Positions 7,241 through 16,204 of a stretch of 48,427 nucleotides of DNA are shown here, piece after piece. The DNA comes from Deinococcales bacterium. GTDB taxonomy: Bacteria; Deinococcota; Deinococci; Deinococcales; JAAFIG01. A program made the position numbers and the translations under genes. The DNA lies in assembly GCA_013298595.1 (NCBI GenBank), contig JAAFIG010000035.1:1-48427 (forward strand), read 5' to 3'. The stretch's first letter is position 1. Every line of letters starts with the position of its first letter. The notes below the pieces were generated by a model. The model did not search any database. It was not told the origin of the DNA and saw only the letters and a program-made list of their open reading frames with translations.

Positions 7241-9040
7241 ATGAAACGATTTCTGTTCGCACTTGTAGTCTCGAGTTTACTTTCGGTTGTACAAGCCGCT
7301 GCGCCAGATATTTACGTGGCATACCCAGACAATAAAGCCAAAGTGCCATTTGACCATGTGTTACTCGAAGGTTCCGTCACGGCTGGTGCCGATCTAACCA
7401 TCAATGGTAAAGCCATAGATGTCGGCTTGGATGGATTATTTATCGAATGGTACCCGCTTGCCGAAGGCTTAAATAAACTCGAGATGAAAACCACAAAAGG
7501 AAGTGAAACAGGTTCATTAAGTTACGAAATTACGTCTAATCTGCCAAAGCCCCTCGCAGAAACGCCTACTGCCATAGATGTAGATTCCGTAGAACCATAC
7601 GCCAATCATGTCTGGTACACCCTCGAGAATGGTTTGCTAGAAGTGAAATTTCGTGGTTCGCCCAAAGGCACAGCCAGTTTTATGATCGGCGATAAAGGTC
7701 CATTCAAAATGCTCGAGCGAACCGCTGCCGATTTTATTGGGTATAACCCAGTCCAAGCTGCCCTCGAGCTACCCGGCATGTACGAAGGTTCGTATGTGTT
7801 ACAACCCAACGATTCCTTTGATGCAGCACCTGTCAAAGTCAGTCTCAAAGGCACCGATGGCAACACCGTAAACTTAACCACAGATGGCAAATTTACTTAC
7901 AAACCCTTATCTCAACCTCGAGTTGGCATTTATACCGCACAGCCCTTAGATGGTATCTCGAGCAGCACCCAAGTGGCACGCAATGGCTTTGGACGAGCTT
8001 ACATATTGTACCCTCGAGAAGGCTCAAAATTTGTTGTTGTTGGCGAAGAAGCCAGTGTTTATCGTTGCAAGATCGCGCCTGGGCAAATTGTTTATGTTCG
8101 CAAAGACCGTATGCGTTTACTGCCCGAAGGCGCACCTGTACCTAACCAATTTTTCACCACCATTCGCACCAAACGTCTCGAGAATCGCACGCAAGTCAAA
8201 TTCTTTTTATCAGACCGCGTACCACACTCAATAGACCACAGTGCCCAAACCAATAGTCTCGAGGTTAAATTGTTTTACACCAACTCCGACATTGATTACA
8301 TTGTTTCGGCAAATCCCGACCCACTGATCCGAGATTTGCGTTGGTCACAAACTGCCGATCCTGTTACCACCGTCAAAATAGATTTAAAACAAGCCCAACT
8401 CTGGGGTTATACCGTGTTTTACGAAGGCAACACCCTTGTCATCGAACTCCGAGACCCACCAAGTATTAGTAAATCCAGTCCACTGGCTGGACAAAAAATC
8501 ACCATAGATGCAGGACATGGTGGCGAAGACTCGGGAGCTGTTGGTGCTTTGCGTGTCAACGAAAAAGACATTGTCCTCGCCATCTCCAAGCAACTCAAAG
8601 CATCACTCGAGCGACGCGGCGCAATTGTCACCATGACCCGCGAAACCGATGTGGAAATTCCTCTTTTAGACCGCAGCATTATTGCCGATAAAGCTGGCTC
8701 GAGTGTCTTTGTTTCAATTCACTGCAATGCTCTACCAGATGGCGTAGACCCAAACAAAAACCGAGGTTTTGCGGCGTATTACTTTCAACCACAATCTCGA
8801 GCTTTAGCTCAGACCATTCAAGATGCTGTACGAACACTTGCACCAGAAATCGGCGATGATGGCACGCATTACCAGAACTTAGCAGTGACTCGCCCGACAC
8901 AAATGCTACAAACGCTGATAGAAACAGGATTTATGACTGATAAAAGCAACCTGCGCTTTTTGATGTCGCAAGCAGGACAATTCAAAATAGCTGATACCAT
9001 TGCTATTGGACTCGAGCGTTTCTACCGCAATCAGCGATAA
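7241..9040 (+). CDS. Secreted N-acetylmuramoyl-L-alanine amidase (Amidase_3)
   Basis: This 599-residue peptidoglycan hydrolase cleaves the bond between N-acetylmuramic acid and the stem peptide. The start at 7241 follows a strong AGGAGG site 4 nt upstream and is preferred over a longer frame from 7190. It has a signal peptide (MKRFLFALVVSSLLSVVQA), then about 390 residues of beta-rich, AMIN-like substrate- or wall-binding region. The catalytic domain runs from about 412 to the end. Zinc ligands sit in IDAGHGGEDSG (His), VNEKD (Glu) and SIHCNA (His), with a catalytic Glu in LIETGFM. It stands alone, with its own terminator. Confidence 0.92.
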   Translation: MKRFLFALVVSSLLSVVQAAAPDIYVAYPDNKAKVPFDHVLLEGSVTAGADLTINGKAIDVGLDGLFIEWYPLAEGLNKLEMKTTKGSETGSLSYEITSNLPKPLAETPTAIDVDSVEPYANHVWYTLENGLLEVKFRGSPKGTASFMIGDKGPFKMLERTAADFIGYNPVQAALELPGMYEGSYVLQPNDSFDAAPVKVSLKGTDGNTVNLTTDGKFTYKPLSQPRVGIYTAQPLDGISSSTQVARNGFGRAYILYPREGSKFVVVGEEASVYRCKIAPGQIVYVRKDRMRLLPEGAPVPNQFFTTIRTKRLENRTQVKFFLSDRVPHSIDHSAQTNSLEVKLFYTNSDIDYIVSANPDPLIRDLRWSQTADPVTTVKIDLKQAQLWGYTVFYEGNTLVIELRDPPSISKSSPLAGQKITIDAGHGGEDSGAVGALRVNEKDIVLAISKQLKASLERRGAIVTMTRETDVEIPLLDRSIIADKAGSSVFVSIHCNALPDGVDPNKNRGFAAYYFQPQSRALAQTIQDAVRTLAPEIGDDGTHYQNLAVTRPTQMLQTLIETGFMTDKSNLRFLMSQAGQFKIADTIAIGLERFYRNQR

Positions 9041-9055
9041 GTTATTTTGGCAGGT

Positions 9056-9083
9056 AAGGCGCAGTTCACTGCGCTTTATTTTT
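9056..9083 (+). terminator. Rho-independent terminator of the amidase gene
   Basis: A 9-bp stem (AAGGCGCAG with CTGCGCTTT, one G-T pair) closes a TTCA loop and is followed by ATTTTT. It lies 15 nt after the amidase stop, between convergent genes. Confidence 0.8.
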
Positions 9084-9093
9084 GTCTCGAGGA

Positions 9094-9390
9094 TCAGCGT
9101 TTTTTGGACTTTTTTGTGTACGCTTCGCCACGCTTCTCGATTTCAGTAACAACGATGACTCTATCCGTCAAACGAACATCAAAAAAGATTCTTAAATTAC
9201 CAACGCGCAATCGATAATCTCCTGCGTAACCGTTTCCTAAAAACACCACATCACCTTGTGCAGTCAAACACAGGCGTATCAGAGCGTCTTCAATGCGAAT
9301 GGCATTTTCAGTTGACAATTTTTCGAGTATTTTTCTAGCATTCCGAGTGACTTCCAACTGAAAAGGGGTTAATTCCTCTTTAATTGCCAC
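9094..9390 (-). CDS. RelE/ParE-family toxin
   Basis: This 98-residue protein has the RelE/ParE fold pattern: an N-terminal helix with RKILEKLS, then GDVVFLGNGYAGDYRLRVGNLRIFFDV and a terminal VVTEIEKRGEAY. The GDYRLRVGNLRIFFDV stretch is the core beta sheet of the family. RelE members cleave ribosome-bound mRNA and ParE members inhibit gyrase. The sequence does not decide which. It overlaps the upstream antitoxin-like gene by 11 nt and is translated after it, the normal order for these pairs. Confidence 0.85.
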   Translation of the reverse strand: MAIKEELTPFQLEVTRNARKILEKLSTENAIRIEDALIRLCLTAQGDVVFLGNGYAGDYRLRVGNLRIFFDVRLTDRVIVVTEIEKRGEAYTKKSKKR

Positions 9391-9679
9391 GCGAACCTCG
9401 ACGAATTCCTGTCATGACTTCGGCTAAAGAAAATGTCTCTAACGTTCCAGCTCGTTTTTCTTCATGGTATTTTTGCAAATTCTTACGAACTCGAGCAGGA
9501 ATTTTTTCGTTACTGGGGTTATCTCGAGCTTCACGCAATTTTTTATCTAACGGGTGCTCTTCGAGAATTGGCAATTCGGCAAGCATTGCTTCGACTGCTG
9601 CTTTTCTGGTGCGGATACCTCGAGTTTTGCGGTACAAATCTACTCGAGACAAGGCGTTTTTGCTAAGTTCGATGTTCAT
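9380..9679 (-). CDS. Probable antitoxin of the RelE-type toxin
   Basis: This 99-residue protein precedes the toxin. Its N-terminus, MNIELSKNALSRVDLYRK, followed by KAAVEAMLAEL, looks like a DNA-binding ribbon-helix-helix start. The C-terminal half is highly charged, rich in Arg and Lys. The start at 9679 is favoured because an upstream in-frame ATG lies inside the -10 box. It probably neutralises the toxin and represses the unit, but I cannot assign it to a named antitoxin family. Confidence 0.6.
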   Translation of the reverse strand: MNIELSKNALSRVDLYRKTRGIRTRKAAVEAMLAELPILEEHPLDKKLREARDNPSNEKIPARVRKNLQKYHEEKRAGTLETFSLAEVMTGIRRGSRGN

Positions 9680-9685
9680 GTTCTG

Positions 9686-9710
9686 ATTGTACAAGAATTC
9701 AGGTTATACT
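9686..9710. promoter_or_regulatory. Overlapping divergent promoters of the toxin-antitoxin pair and pcrA
   Basis: TACAAT on the minus strand (9686-9691) ends 6 nt before the antitoxin ATG. TATACT on the plus strand (9705-9710) ends 12 nt before the helicase ATG. The boxes are only 13 nt apart, so the polymerase footprints must overlap and the two promoters could compete. Confidence 0.6.
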
Positions 9711-9722
9711 GCATGGCTATTT

Positions 9723-11927
9723 ATGGCAGACTCGAGCTTGTTAGATTCCTTAAATCCTGCACAACGTGCCGCAGCCGAACACTTGCATGGTCCTGCTTTG
9801 GTGGTGGCTGGGGCTGGGGCTGGAAAAACGTCAACGGTGGTGCGCCGTATCGCTCACTTAATGGAGACACATGGTGTCTATCCAAATGAAATTTTAGCCG
9901 TGACATTTACCAATAAAGCCGCTGGCGAACTCAAGGAACGGGTTAATCATCTGATTGGTAAACATGCCGAACAGATTTGGGTGACAACTTTTCACAGTGC
10001 TGGTGTACGAATTCTGCGGGCATATGGTGAATTTGTTGGCTTAAAGACTGGTTTTGTTATTTACGATGATGGCGACCAAATGGATATCTTGAAAACCATT
10101 CTCGAGGGAATTTCTGGGGCGGGCGATTATCATCCGCGTTATTTGCGAGGCATTATTGATCGGGCAAAATCGAATTTGTGGACTCCTCAGGATTTGGCTT
10201 CGCAAGGCGAAGAATACATGTCTGGAATGCCAAAAGATGTGGCTGTTGAAGGCTATCGCCGTTACGAAAGTGCCATGCGGCGCAACAATGCCATAGACTT
10301 TGGTGACTTGTTGGTATTGACGGTGAAACTTTTCCACGAAAATCCTGATGTGCTCGAGAAAATTCAGAACCGAGCTGTTTTTGCACATGTGGACGAGTAT
10401 CAAGACACCAATAAAGTTCAGTACGAAATGACGCGCTTAATATCCGAGAAATACCGCAACCTGATTGTCATAGGCGATCCAGATCAAAGCATCTATAAAT
10501 TTCGTGGTGCTGATATCCAAAATATCTTAGATTTCCAACACGATTATCCAGATGCAGCTATTTATCGGCTCGAGGCAAATTATCGCAGTAATGCTCGGGT
10601 GCTGGAAATTGCTAATGCCTTAATTGCTCATAACAGCGAACGACTCGAGAAGAATTTGGTAGCGGTTAAACCTGCTGGAGATGCGGTGCGTTTTTACCGA
10701 GCGCCAGATCATCGTGCCGAAGCTGAATTTGTGGCAACGCGAATCGAAGCATTGCGTGGCAGCGGTGTGATGTACAACAAAATGGCGATTTTGTATCGAA
10801 CCAATTCACAAAGTCGTGTGCTCGAGGAACGATTTTTACGCGCAGGAATTCCCAGTAAAATTGTCGGTGGCATGTCGTTTTATGATCGCCAAGAGATCAA
10901 GGATTTACTGGCGTATGCTCGAGTGGCTGTCAATACCTTAGATGATTTAGCTTTGAAACGCGCTTTGAAACGCCCACGGCGTGGTGTGGGTGACACTAGC
11001 CTTGAGAAATTAGAATCCTATGCCAGTATTGCTGGTACCAGTTTACTTTCGGCATTTCTCAAAGCTGATGAAATCCTCGAACGTGGTGGCAGCAAAGCCG
11101 AAGAGTTCGCCAAACTTATTCTCGAGGTTGCCGAGTACGCTTCCGAGCACAGTGCTGAAGAATTTTTTCGCTTGTTGATCGATGTGACTGGGTATAAAAC
11201 CATGCTCGAGGCAGAACTCAAAACCAATAAATTTGAAACCGAAGCGCGGCTCGAGAACATCAACGAACTTGTCAATGCTGCTACCGAATGGGATGCTGAA
11301 AATCATGGCACCATCCTCGAGTTTTTAGATGATAGCGCCTTGCTTTCAAGTGTGGACGACATGCGAACCAAACGCGATAACAAAACCACGCCCGAAGATG
11401 CCGTCACGATGATGACCATGCACAATGCCAAAGGACTCGAGTTTGAAAATGTTTTTGTGGTTGGTTTAGAAGATGGTTTGTTGCCGCACCGCACCAGTAT
11501 TACTGAAGCTGGTGGAGTCGAAGAAGAACGTCGATTATTGTATGTAGCAATTACTCGAGCCATGGAACGTTTATGGATTACGATGGCAGAAAGTCGTCAA
11601 GTCTTTGGTAAAACATCACCATCTGAAGACTCGAGATTTATTAAAGATATTCCAGCCGATTTGATGGTGCAAGTCAATTTATTTAACGAACCTTACGGCA
11701 GCCGCATAGACCCGCAGCGAACCCCGCCAGCCTTGCAAGCCAAACTCGAGGCTGCAGGTGGTGCAGTGCTGGTTTTAAAAGGCGGTGAAAAAGTTAAGCA
11801 CCCGAAATTTGGTTCAGGCAAAGTGCTGGCAGTAACTGGCGCAGGCGATAGGCTCGAGGCAATGATTCAATTTGGTGAAGGTATGAAAAAACTCTTGGTT
11901 AAGTACGCCAATTTACTGCTCGAGTAA
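9723..11927 (+). CDS. pcrA: UvrD/PcrA-type 3'-5' DNA helicase
   Basis: This 734-residue superfamily 1A helicase acts in repair and replication-fork maintenance. Motifs in order: LNPAQRAAAEH (Q motif), AGAGAGKTST (Walker A, near 30-38), TFHSAGVRILR (Ia), HVDEYQDTNKVQ (Walker B), IGDPDQSIYKFRGA (III), LEANYRS (IV), MTMHNAKGLEFENVFVVGLE (V) and LLYVAITRAMERL (VI). A C-terminal Tudor-like segment (VKHPKFGSGKVLAV) is typical of PcrA/UvrD, where it can contact RNA polymerase. I use the ATG at 9723, as an upstream frame would include the promoter. Its 3' end overlaps the convergent peptidase gene by 15 nt. Confidence 0.95.
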   Translation: MADSSLLDSLNPAQRAAAEHLHGPALVVAGAGAGKTSTVVRRIAHLMETHGVYPNEILAVTFTNKAAGELKERVNHLIGKHAEQIWVTTFHSAGVRILRAYGEFVGLKTGFVIYDDGDQMDILKTILEGISGAGDYHPRYLRGIIDRAKSNLWTPQDLASQGEEYMSGMPKDVAVEGYRRYESAMRRNNAIDFGDLLVLTVKLFHENPDVLEKIQNRAVFAHVDEYQDTNKVQYEMTRLISEKYRNLIVIGDPDQSIYKFRGADIQNILDFQHDYPDAAIYRLEANYRSNARVLEIANALIAHNSERLEKNLVAVKPAGDAVRFYRAPDHRAEAEFVATRIEALRGSGVMYNKMAILYRTNSQSRVLEERFLRAGIPSKIVGGMSFYDRQEIKDLLAYARVAVNTLDDLALKRALKRPRRGVGDTSLEKLESYASIAGTSLLSAFLKADEILERGGSKAEEFAKLILEVAEYASEHSAEEFFRLLIDVTGYKTMLEAELKTNKFETEARLENINELVNAATEWDAENHGTILEFLDDSALLSSVDDMRTKRDNKTTPEDAVTMMTMHNAKGLEFENVFVVGLEDGLLPHRTSITEAGGVEEERRLLYVAITRAMERLWITMAESRQVFGKTSPSEDSRFIKDIPADLMVQVNLFNEPYGSRIDPQRTPPALQAKLEAAGGAVLVLKGGEKVKHPKFGSGKVLAVTGAGDRLEAMIQFGEGMKKLLVKYANLLLE

Positions 11928-13520
11928 ATCAATGCAAATACGGTATAGCAATTCTGGAAGTTGGGCAAAACAATACGGTGTATAAGCCCGTTCTAACCAT
12001 TGATGATAGTCACGACCCCAAGGTCCTAAATTCACCACAGGTAATTGTGCTGGCATGGTTTGGATTCGGGCTAATGGAGCTGCTGTATTGGCATTCACAA
12101 AAGCAATATCAGTTGCATTTCCATGCCCAAACCAACTCATATCACTGATGCCACGAAAAAAATGGCGTTCACAAACTTCAATTCCCAGTTCAGCTTGGCA
12201 CTTAGCTAAGGTCTGGCGAATGTTTTGTACAAACCAATGTTCAGCGGGTAAATGCGTACTGGGGTAATGAAGTGAACCAAAACCAAGAATCACCGCAGGA
12301 CCAAGTAAACCACTTTTATCCCATAACCAATTGATTACTTGTTGGTTCTGCGTGGGTAAATCCAAACGTGCATCTAAACTTGTTAGAAATTGCTCGAGTT
12401 CGACTTGGAAATCTACGCCATGTTGGGCAATGGTTTTTTCAAGGAGTTCGGCATAGGTCAGTACCAAAGCCGAGGCTCCATGTGCCGCTGAGTTAAAAAC
12501 ACCCAGTGTTTCAGCTCGAGAACGTAAGGTTTTGAGGGCTTGGTCAATACTTGTTTTGGCTGTGGCAGTAAACTCAGATAACACCTCAGAAGCTGTTTTG
12601 CTATGGGTGAGCACATTCATACATAACCAACCTCGAGCGGGTGTGGTGACATCATAGTGTTGTTTAAGGTCCACTTGCTTTAACGAAGTTGGCGGTGTTC
12701 CAATTTCATTTAAGCCCGTGTCTGTCAGAGTTGGATTACATTCAAAGGCACTTGATAAAGTGCTGATTAGGAAGTTCACATTGATACCATCAAAAGCATA
12801 ACCAGCATGGGTATCCACCCCAACTGCAAAAGCCGAAAGCAGTAATTTACCAACACTGCCTAAATACAATGCCTGCCCTGCGCGACCATCGCCTGTATCA
12901 GATGTAGCATCTAGGTTTATTACACCAAGGATATCCAAGTCGAGTTGCGTTAAGATCTCTGTGGCAACTCGAGCACCATGAGAGCGATCCTCTTCATCTG
13001 CAACAGCTAAAAATAAGATGTTGCCAATAGGAGACTCGAGGTTGGCAAATCGAAATAAGGCACTTAAACCTGCTGCTAAACCAGATTTCATATCGAGCAT
13101 ACCGCGCCCTGGCAAATACAAACCACTTTCTAAATCGGCTAAGGCTCGGTGTTCTGCATCACTGCGTGCGTTGATTCGCAAATCCTCAATCAGTTTAGGT
13201 AGCAGTAACTCAGGTGAGAAAGCCCAAGGTTGCAAAGGACCAAAGTTTTCAGTGTTGACCACATCATAGTGCCCAGTTAAAACCACAGTTTTTTTCCCAG
13301 AACCGCGTACCAATGCACAAACATTGCGCCGTTGTTGTGGGTCATGGGGAATGATTGGTGCCCAAAGAAGTTCTGGGTAGTTCTGAAAATACTGTTCACG
13401 ATTTATTAAACCCATGAGTACATCGGCAAAGTCGCGTTCACCTTGGGTATTGGTGACACTAGCCGCTTCAACCAATGCAATGGCTAAAGCTCGAGTCTGA
13501 ATAGCAACATGGTTGGACAT
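11913..13520 (-). CDS. RocB-like M20 family peptidase
   Basis: This 535-residue protein is a zinc M20 hydrolase of the long RocB-type subgroup. Metal motifs are TGHYDVVNTE (His), GRGMLDMKSGLAAGL (bridging Asp), VADEEDRSHGA (catalytic Glu pair) and NLDATSD. A long C-terminal part has no close match I can name. RocB is associated with arginine degradation in Bacillus, but its reaction is not well defined, so I do not name a substrate. CTCGAG is sparser here, about 6 copies in 1.6 kb, than in its neighbours. Confidence 0.85.
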   Translation of the reverse strand: MSNHVAIQTRALAIALVEAASVTNTQGERDFADVLMGLINREQYFQNYPELLWAPIIPHDPQQRRNVCALVRGSGKKTVVLTGHYDVVNTENFGPLQPWAFSPELLLPKLIEDLRINARSDAEHRALADLESGLYLPGRGMLDMKSGLAAGLSALFRFANLESPIGNILFLAVADEEDRSHGARVATEILTQLDLDILGVINLDATSDTGDGRAGQALYLGSVGKLLLSAFAVGVDTHAGYAFDGINVNFLISTLSSAFECNPTLTDTGLNEIGTPPTSLKQVDLKQHYDVTTPARGWLCMNVLTHSKTASEVLSEFTATAKTSIDQALKTLRSRAETLGVFNSAAHGASALVLTYAELLEKTIAQHGVDFQVELEQFLTSLDARLDLPTQNQQVINWLWDKSGLLGPAVILGFGSLHYPSTHLPAEHWFVQNIRQTLAKCQAELGIEVCERHFFRGISDMSWFGHGNATDIAFVNANTAAPLARIQTMPAQLPVVNLGPWGRDYHQWLERAYTPYCFAQLPELLYRICIDLLEQ

Positions 13521-13526
13521 TTTTTG

Positions 13527-13532
13527 AGCATA
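13527..13532 (-). promoter_or_regulatory. -10 element (TATGCT) of the RocB-like gene
   Basis: On the minus strand TATGCT ends 6 nt before the ATG at 13520, with CAAAAA between them. Confidence 0.5.
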
Positions 13533-13838
13533 CTTGTTGCAAAATGATGTTTCAAATGGAGTACAAATGAAACTCGAGGCAGCACGTGGTTTTAAAGAGC
13601 AACGAGAAAAAATAGGTCTGGCTCGAGCAAAGTTTTAGCCGTTATAGGCGTAGAAAATAGATTCAAGATAGTGATTCAATTTGAGTCAAACCCAATTGCA
13701 CCAATACCGGTGTTGCCAATTTTTTTATTGCACAAAATGCTACGAGCAATTTGTGCAATGATTACAAAAAGCATATTGCCGAAGTAACAACTCGAGAAAA
13801 CGTGACTCGAGTCCCGCGTGTTTCTGCAAGTTACGCGA
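13533..13838. other. Intergenic region between two divergent genes
   Basis: This is about 300 nt without a convincing gene. It holds three or four CTCGAG copies and a 23-codon plus-strand frame (13567-13638, MKLEAARGFKEQ...) with no recognisable match or clear promoter. That frame could be a decayed gene start. Nothing else is evident. Confidence 0.4.
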
Positions 13839-13844
13839 TATTCT
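13839..13844 (+). promoter_or_regulatory. -10 element (TATTCT) of mrp
   Basis: TATTCT ends 6 nt before the ATG at 13851 and fixes that start over an upstream ATG at 13818, which lies before the box. Confidence 0.55.
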
Positions 13845-13850
13845 CGAAGT

Positions 13851-14906
13851 ATGATTTCGGAAACTGCTGTGATGAATGCGCTGAGAACTGTTAACGATCC
13901 TGAGTTGCATAAGGATTTGGTTTCGCTGGGTATGATCGAAAAAATGAGTGTCGAAGGTAATATTGTCCATGTCAAAGTTGAACTGACGACACCTGCGTGT
14001 CCACTCAAGGGCAAAATTGAATCGGATGTTGTGGCAGCTGTACTGAAAGTCCCCGAAGTGAAACACGTCAATGTTTCGTTTGGTGCACAGGTGCGACCAC
14101 CCACAGAGAACCCGATTCCGGGTGTTAAACACGTGATTGTGGTTGGCAGCGGTAAAGGTGGCGTTGGAAAAAGCACTGTAGCTGCCAATATCGCTTGTTC
14201 GCTTGCACAAGACGGTGCTAAAGTTGGGTTACTCGATTCCGATGTGTACGGACCAAGTATTGCTCATATGTTTGGCATGACCGATGAACGCATGTTTGCC
14301 GATGAAAACAAGAAAATGCTGCCGCTCGAGAAACACGGCTTAAAATTTATCAGTATGGGCAATCTGGTAGCTCCAGGTCAAGCCACTGTTTGGCGTGGTC
14401 CGATGTTGCACAGTTTTGTGCGCCAAACCCTGCACGATGCTGCGTGGGGCGAACTGGATTACTTGGTGATTGATTTGCCACCGGGTACTGGTGATGTGCA
14501 ATTGTCACTGACCCAAAGCGTGACCATCACAGGAGCGGTGATTGTTTCTACCCCTCAAGATGTTGCTTGGATAGATGCGACAAGGGCTGTGGATATGTTT
14601 CGCAAAGCCAATGTGCCAATTCTTGGCATCGTCGAAAATATGAGTTACTTTATCGCGCCAGATACGGGTACTCGTTACGATATTTTTGGACATGGTGGTG
14701 CAAAAAAACAAGCTGATAAACTGGGTATTCCAGTCCTTGGCGAAATCCCGATTGGACTCGAGGTACGAGCTGCTGGTGACAATGGTGCACCAGTTGTCAT
14801 TTCAAACCCTGAAACCAAAGAAGCCACTGCACTGCAAGAGGTAGCTCGGGCGATTGCTGGGCGGATCTCGGTGCAGAGTTTGCAGATTATGCTGCCAATG
14901 GCTTAG
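13851..14906 (+). CDS. mrp: Mrp/ApbC-type iron-sulfur cluster carrier ATPase
   Basis: This 351-residue protein has a small N-terminal MIP18/DUF59 domain (LRTVNDPELHKDLVSLGMIE, TTPACPLKGKIE) and a deviant Walker A P-loop, VVGSGKGGVGKSTVAANIA, near residue 100. VDLPPGTGD-like IDLPPGTGDVQLSLTQ follows at Walker B. The family carries Fe-S clusters to apoproteins. The position where many homologues have CxxC reads ENMSYFIAPDTGTRYDIFG, with no cysteine, so it cannot bridge a cluster by that motif. The DUF59 cysteine (TPACPLK) is kept. The family assignment is firm; the cluster-carrying role is less so. Confidence 0.92.
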   Translation: MISETAVMNALRTVNDPELHKDLVSLGMIEKMSVEGNIVHVKVELTTPACPLKGKIESDVVAAVLKVPEVKHVNVSFGAQVRPPTENPIPGVKHVIVVGSGKGGVGKSTVAANIACSLAQDGAKVGLLDSDVYGPSIAHMFGMTDERMFADENKKMLPLEKHGLKFISMGNLVAPGQATVWRGPMLHSFVRQTLHDAAWGELDYLVIDLPPGTGDVQLSLTQSVTITGAVIVSTPQDVAWIDATRAVDMFRKANVPILGIVENMSYFIAPDTGTRYDIFGHGGAKKQADKLGIPVLGEIPIGLEVRAAGDNGAPVVISNPETKEATALQEVARAIAGRISVQSLQIMLPMA

Positions 14907-14966
14907 TGCGATTCTGTGCTGCTGTAAAACGAGCGTTTGTTGCTTGCACTAAATTTCACATGATAC

Positions 14967-14972
14967 TATATT
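14967..14972 (+). promoter_or_regulatory. -10 element (TATATT) of ndh
   Basis: TATATT ends 6 nt before the ATG at 14979, with TTAGCT between them. Confidence 0.55.
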
Positions 14973-14978
14973 TTAGCT

Positions 14979-16133
14979 ATGAGGCTTCTACAAAACCATA
15001 CAAAATCCGAAGCAAAAATCTTGATCCTTGGGGCAGGATACGCAGGTCTCAGTGCATTACATAAACTCAAACATCTCAAACGTGCAAGCATTACCCTAGT
15101 AGATCGCCACCCTTACCACACCATTGTCACTGAACTTCACGAAGCCGCTGCACACAATGCTGATGTGACCTTGAAACTCGAGCCAATGCTTACAGGGGTA
15201 CAGTTTTTCCCAGCCAATATCCAACAAGTCAATCTCGATCAAAAACAAGTGCAGACCAACCAAGGTACACTCGAGTACGATTACTTAATCATTGCATTAG
15301 GCAGCAGCACCAATTTTTTTCGTATTCCTGGGCTTGCTGAGCATGCACTTGAACTAAAAAGTACTGAGGATGCTCAAAGCATTTACAACCGCTTTACAGC
15401 GCTGCATCACACAAGCCAACGACCACAGCAAATTATCATTGGTGGAGCGGGCTTAACGGGTGTTGAACTCGCCACTGAACTTGCTATCCGCAGTCAAGAA
15501 CTGACTCGAGAGCATCATGCAAAAGTGTCAATCCATTTGGTCGAAGCAGGTCAACACATACTGCCAACTATCGAAGCGATATTGCGCCAACATGCCACAG
15601 AAACTTTAGCGGCTCGAGGGGTCAGAGTTCACCTTGGACAGAGAATCATTGAAGCCACAACAAACACAGTCAAACTCGAAGATGGCACAGTGCTTGAGAG
15701 TGCCTTAACCATTTGGACAGGCGGCGTTCGGGCTGATGATGTGGTCAGTGGGCAGTACTTCGAGCGGGGTATTGGCAACCGATTAAAAGTTAATCAACTA
15801 TTAGCCCTCGAGCATTACCCCAATGTGTTTGTTGCAGGTGATATGGCATTGGCGTTAGACAAAACTGGTCAACCCGTACCACCAACAGCTCAACACGCCG
15901 GACATCAAGGTGCCATCGCAGCGCACAACCTCAAAGCATTATGTGCAGGGCAATCGTCTCGAGCTTACACACCAAGCACCTTAGGCGAACTGGTGAGTCT
16001 AGGTGGTTGGCTTGGTGTGGGCTGGATGCGCTTACCATTTGCGAAACGCATCCGACTGATCGGGATTTTTGCCAGTTTGGTCAAACGGGCTAGTGTTTGG
16101 AAGCACACCATCCGTGCTCGAGGTTGGATGTGA
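14979..16133 (+). CDS. ndh: Type II NADH dehydrogenase (NDH-2) family flavoprotein
   Basis: NDH-2 oxidises NADH and reduces quinone without pumping protons. The 384-residue protein has an FAD dinucleotide-binding fold at ILILGAGYAGLSALHKL near residue 14, and DYLIIALGSSTNFF near 98. The NAD-binding fold is at IIIGGAGLTGVELATELA near 151. FVAGDMA near 286 is the FAD-binding aspartate motif, followed by PPTAQHAGHQG. The C-terminus is basic and aromatic (MRLPFAKRIRL, ending ARGWM), suited to membrane attachment. A sulfide:quinone oxidoreductase is less likely because the redox cysteines are missing. Confidence 0.88.
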   Translation: MRLLQNHTKSEAKILILGAGYAGLSALHKLKHLKRASITLVDRHPYHTIVTELHEAAAHNADVTLKLEPMLTGVQFFPANIQQVNLDQKQVQTNQGTLEYDYLIIALGSSTNFFRIPGLAEHALELKSTEDAQSIYNRFTALHHTSQRPQQIIIGGAGLTGVELATELAIRSQELTREHHAKVSIHLVEAGQHILPTIEAILRQHATETLAARGVRVHLGQRIIEATTNTVKLEDGTVLESALTIWTGGVRADDVVSGQYFERGIGNRLKVNQLLALEHYPNVFVAGDMALALDKTGQPVPPTAQHAGHQGAIAAHNLKALCAGQSSRAYTPSTLGELVSLGGWLGVGWMRLPFAKRIRLIGIFASLVKRASVWKHTIRARGWM

Positions 16134-16204
16134 ATCAATAAAGGCAGTTCAAATTAGCTAAATATCAGTGCAGCTAAAAAACGCGTTTGATCTGCTGACT
16201 CGAG

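Noticed and set aside
13567-13638. 23-codon plus-strand frame between two divergent genes
   Set aside because: Too short, no recognisable match and no promoter of the type seen elsewhere; it is kept only as a note in the intergenic entry.
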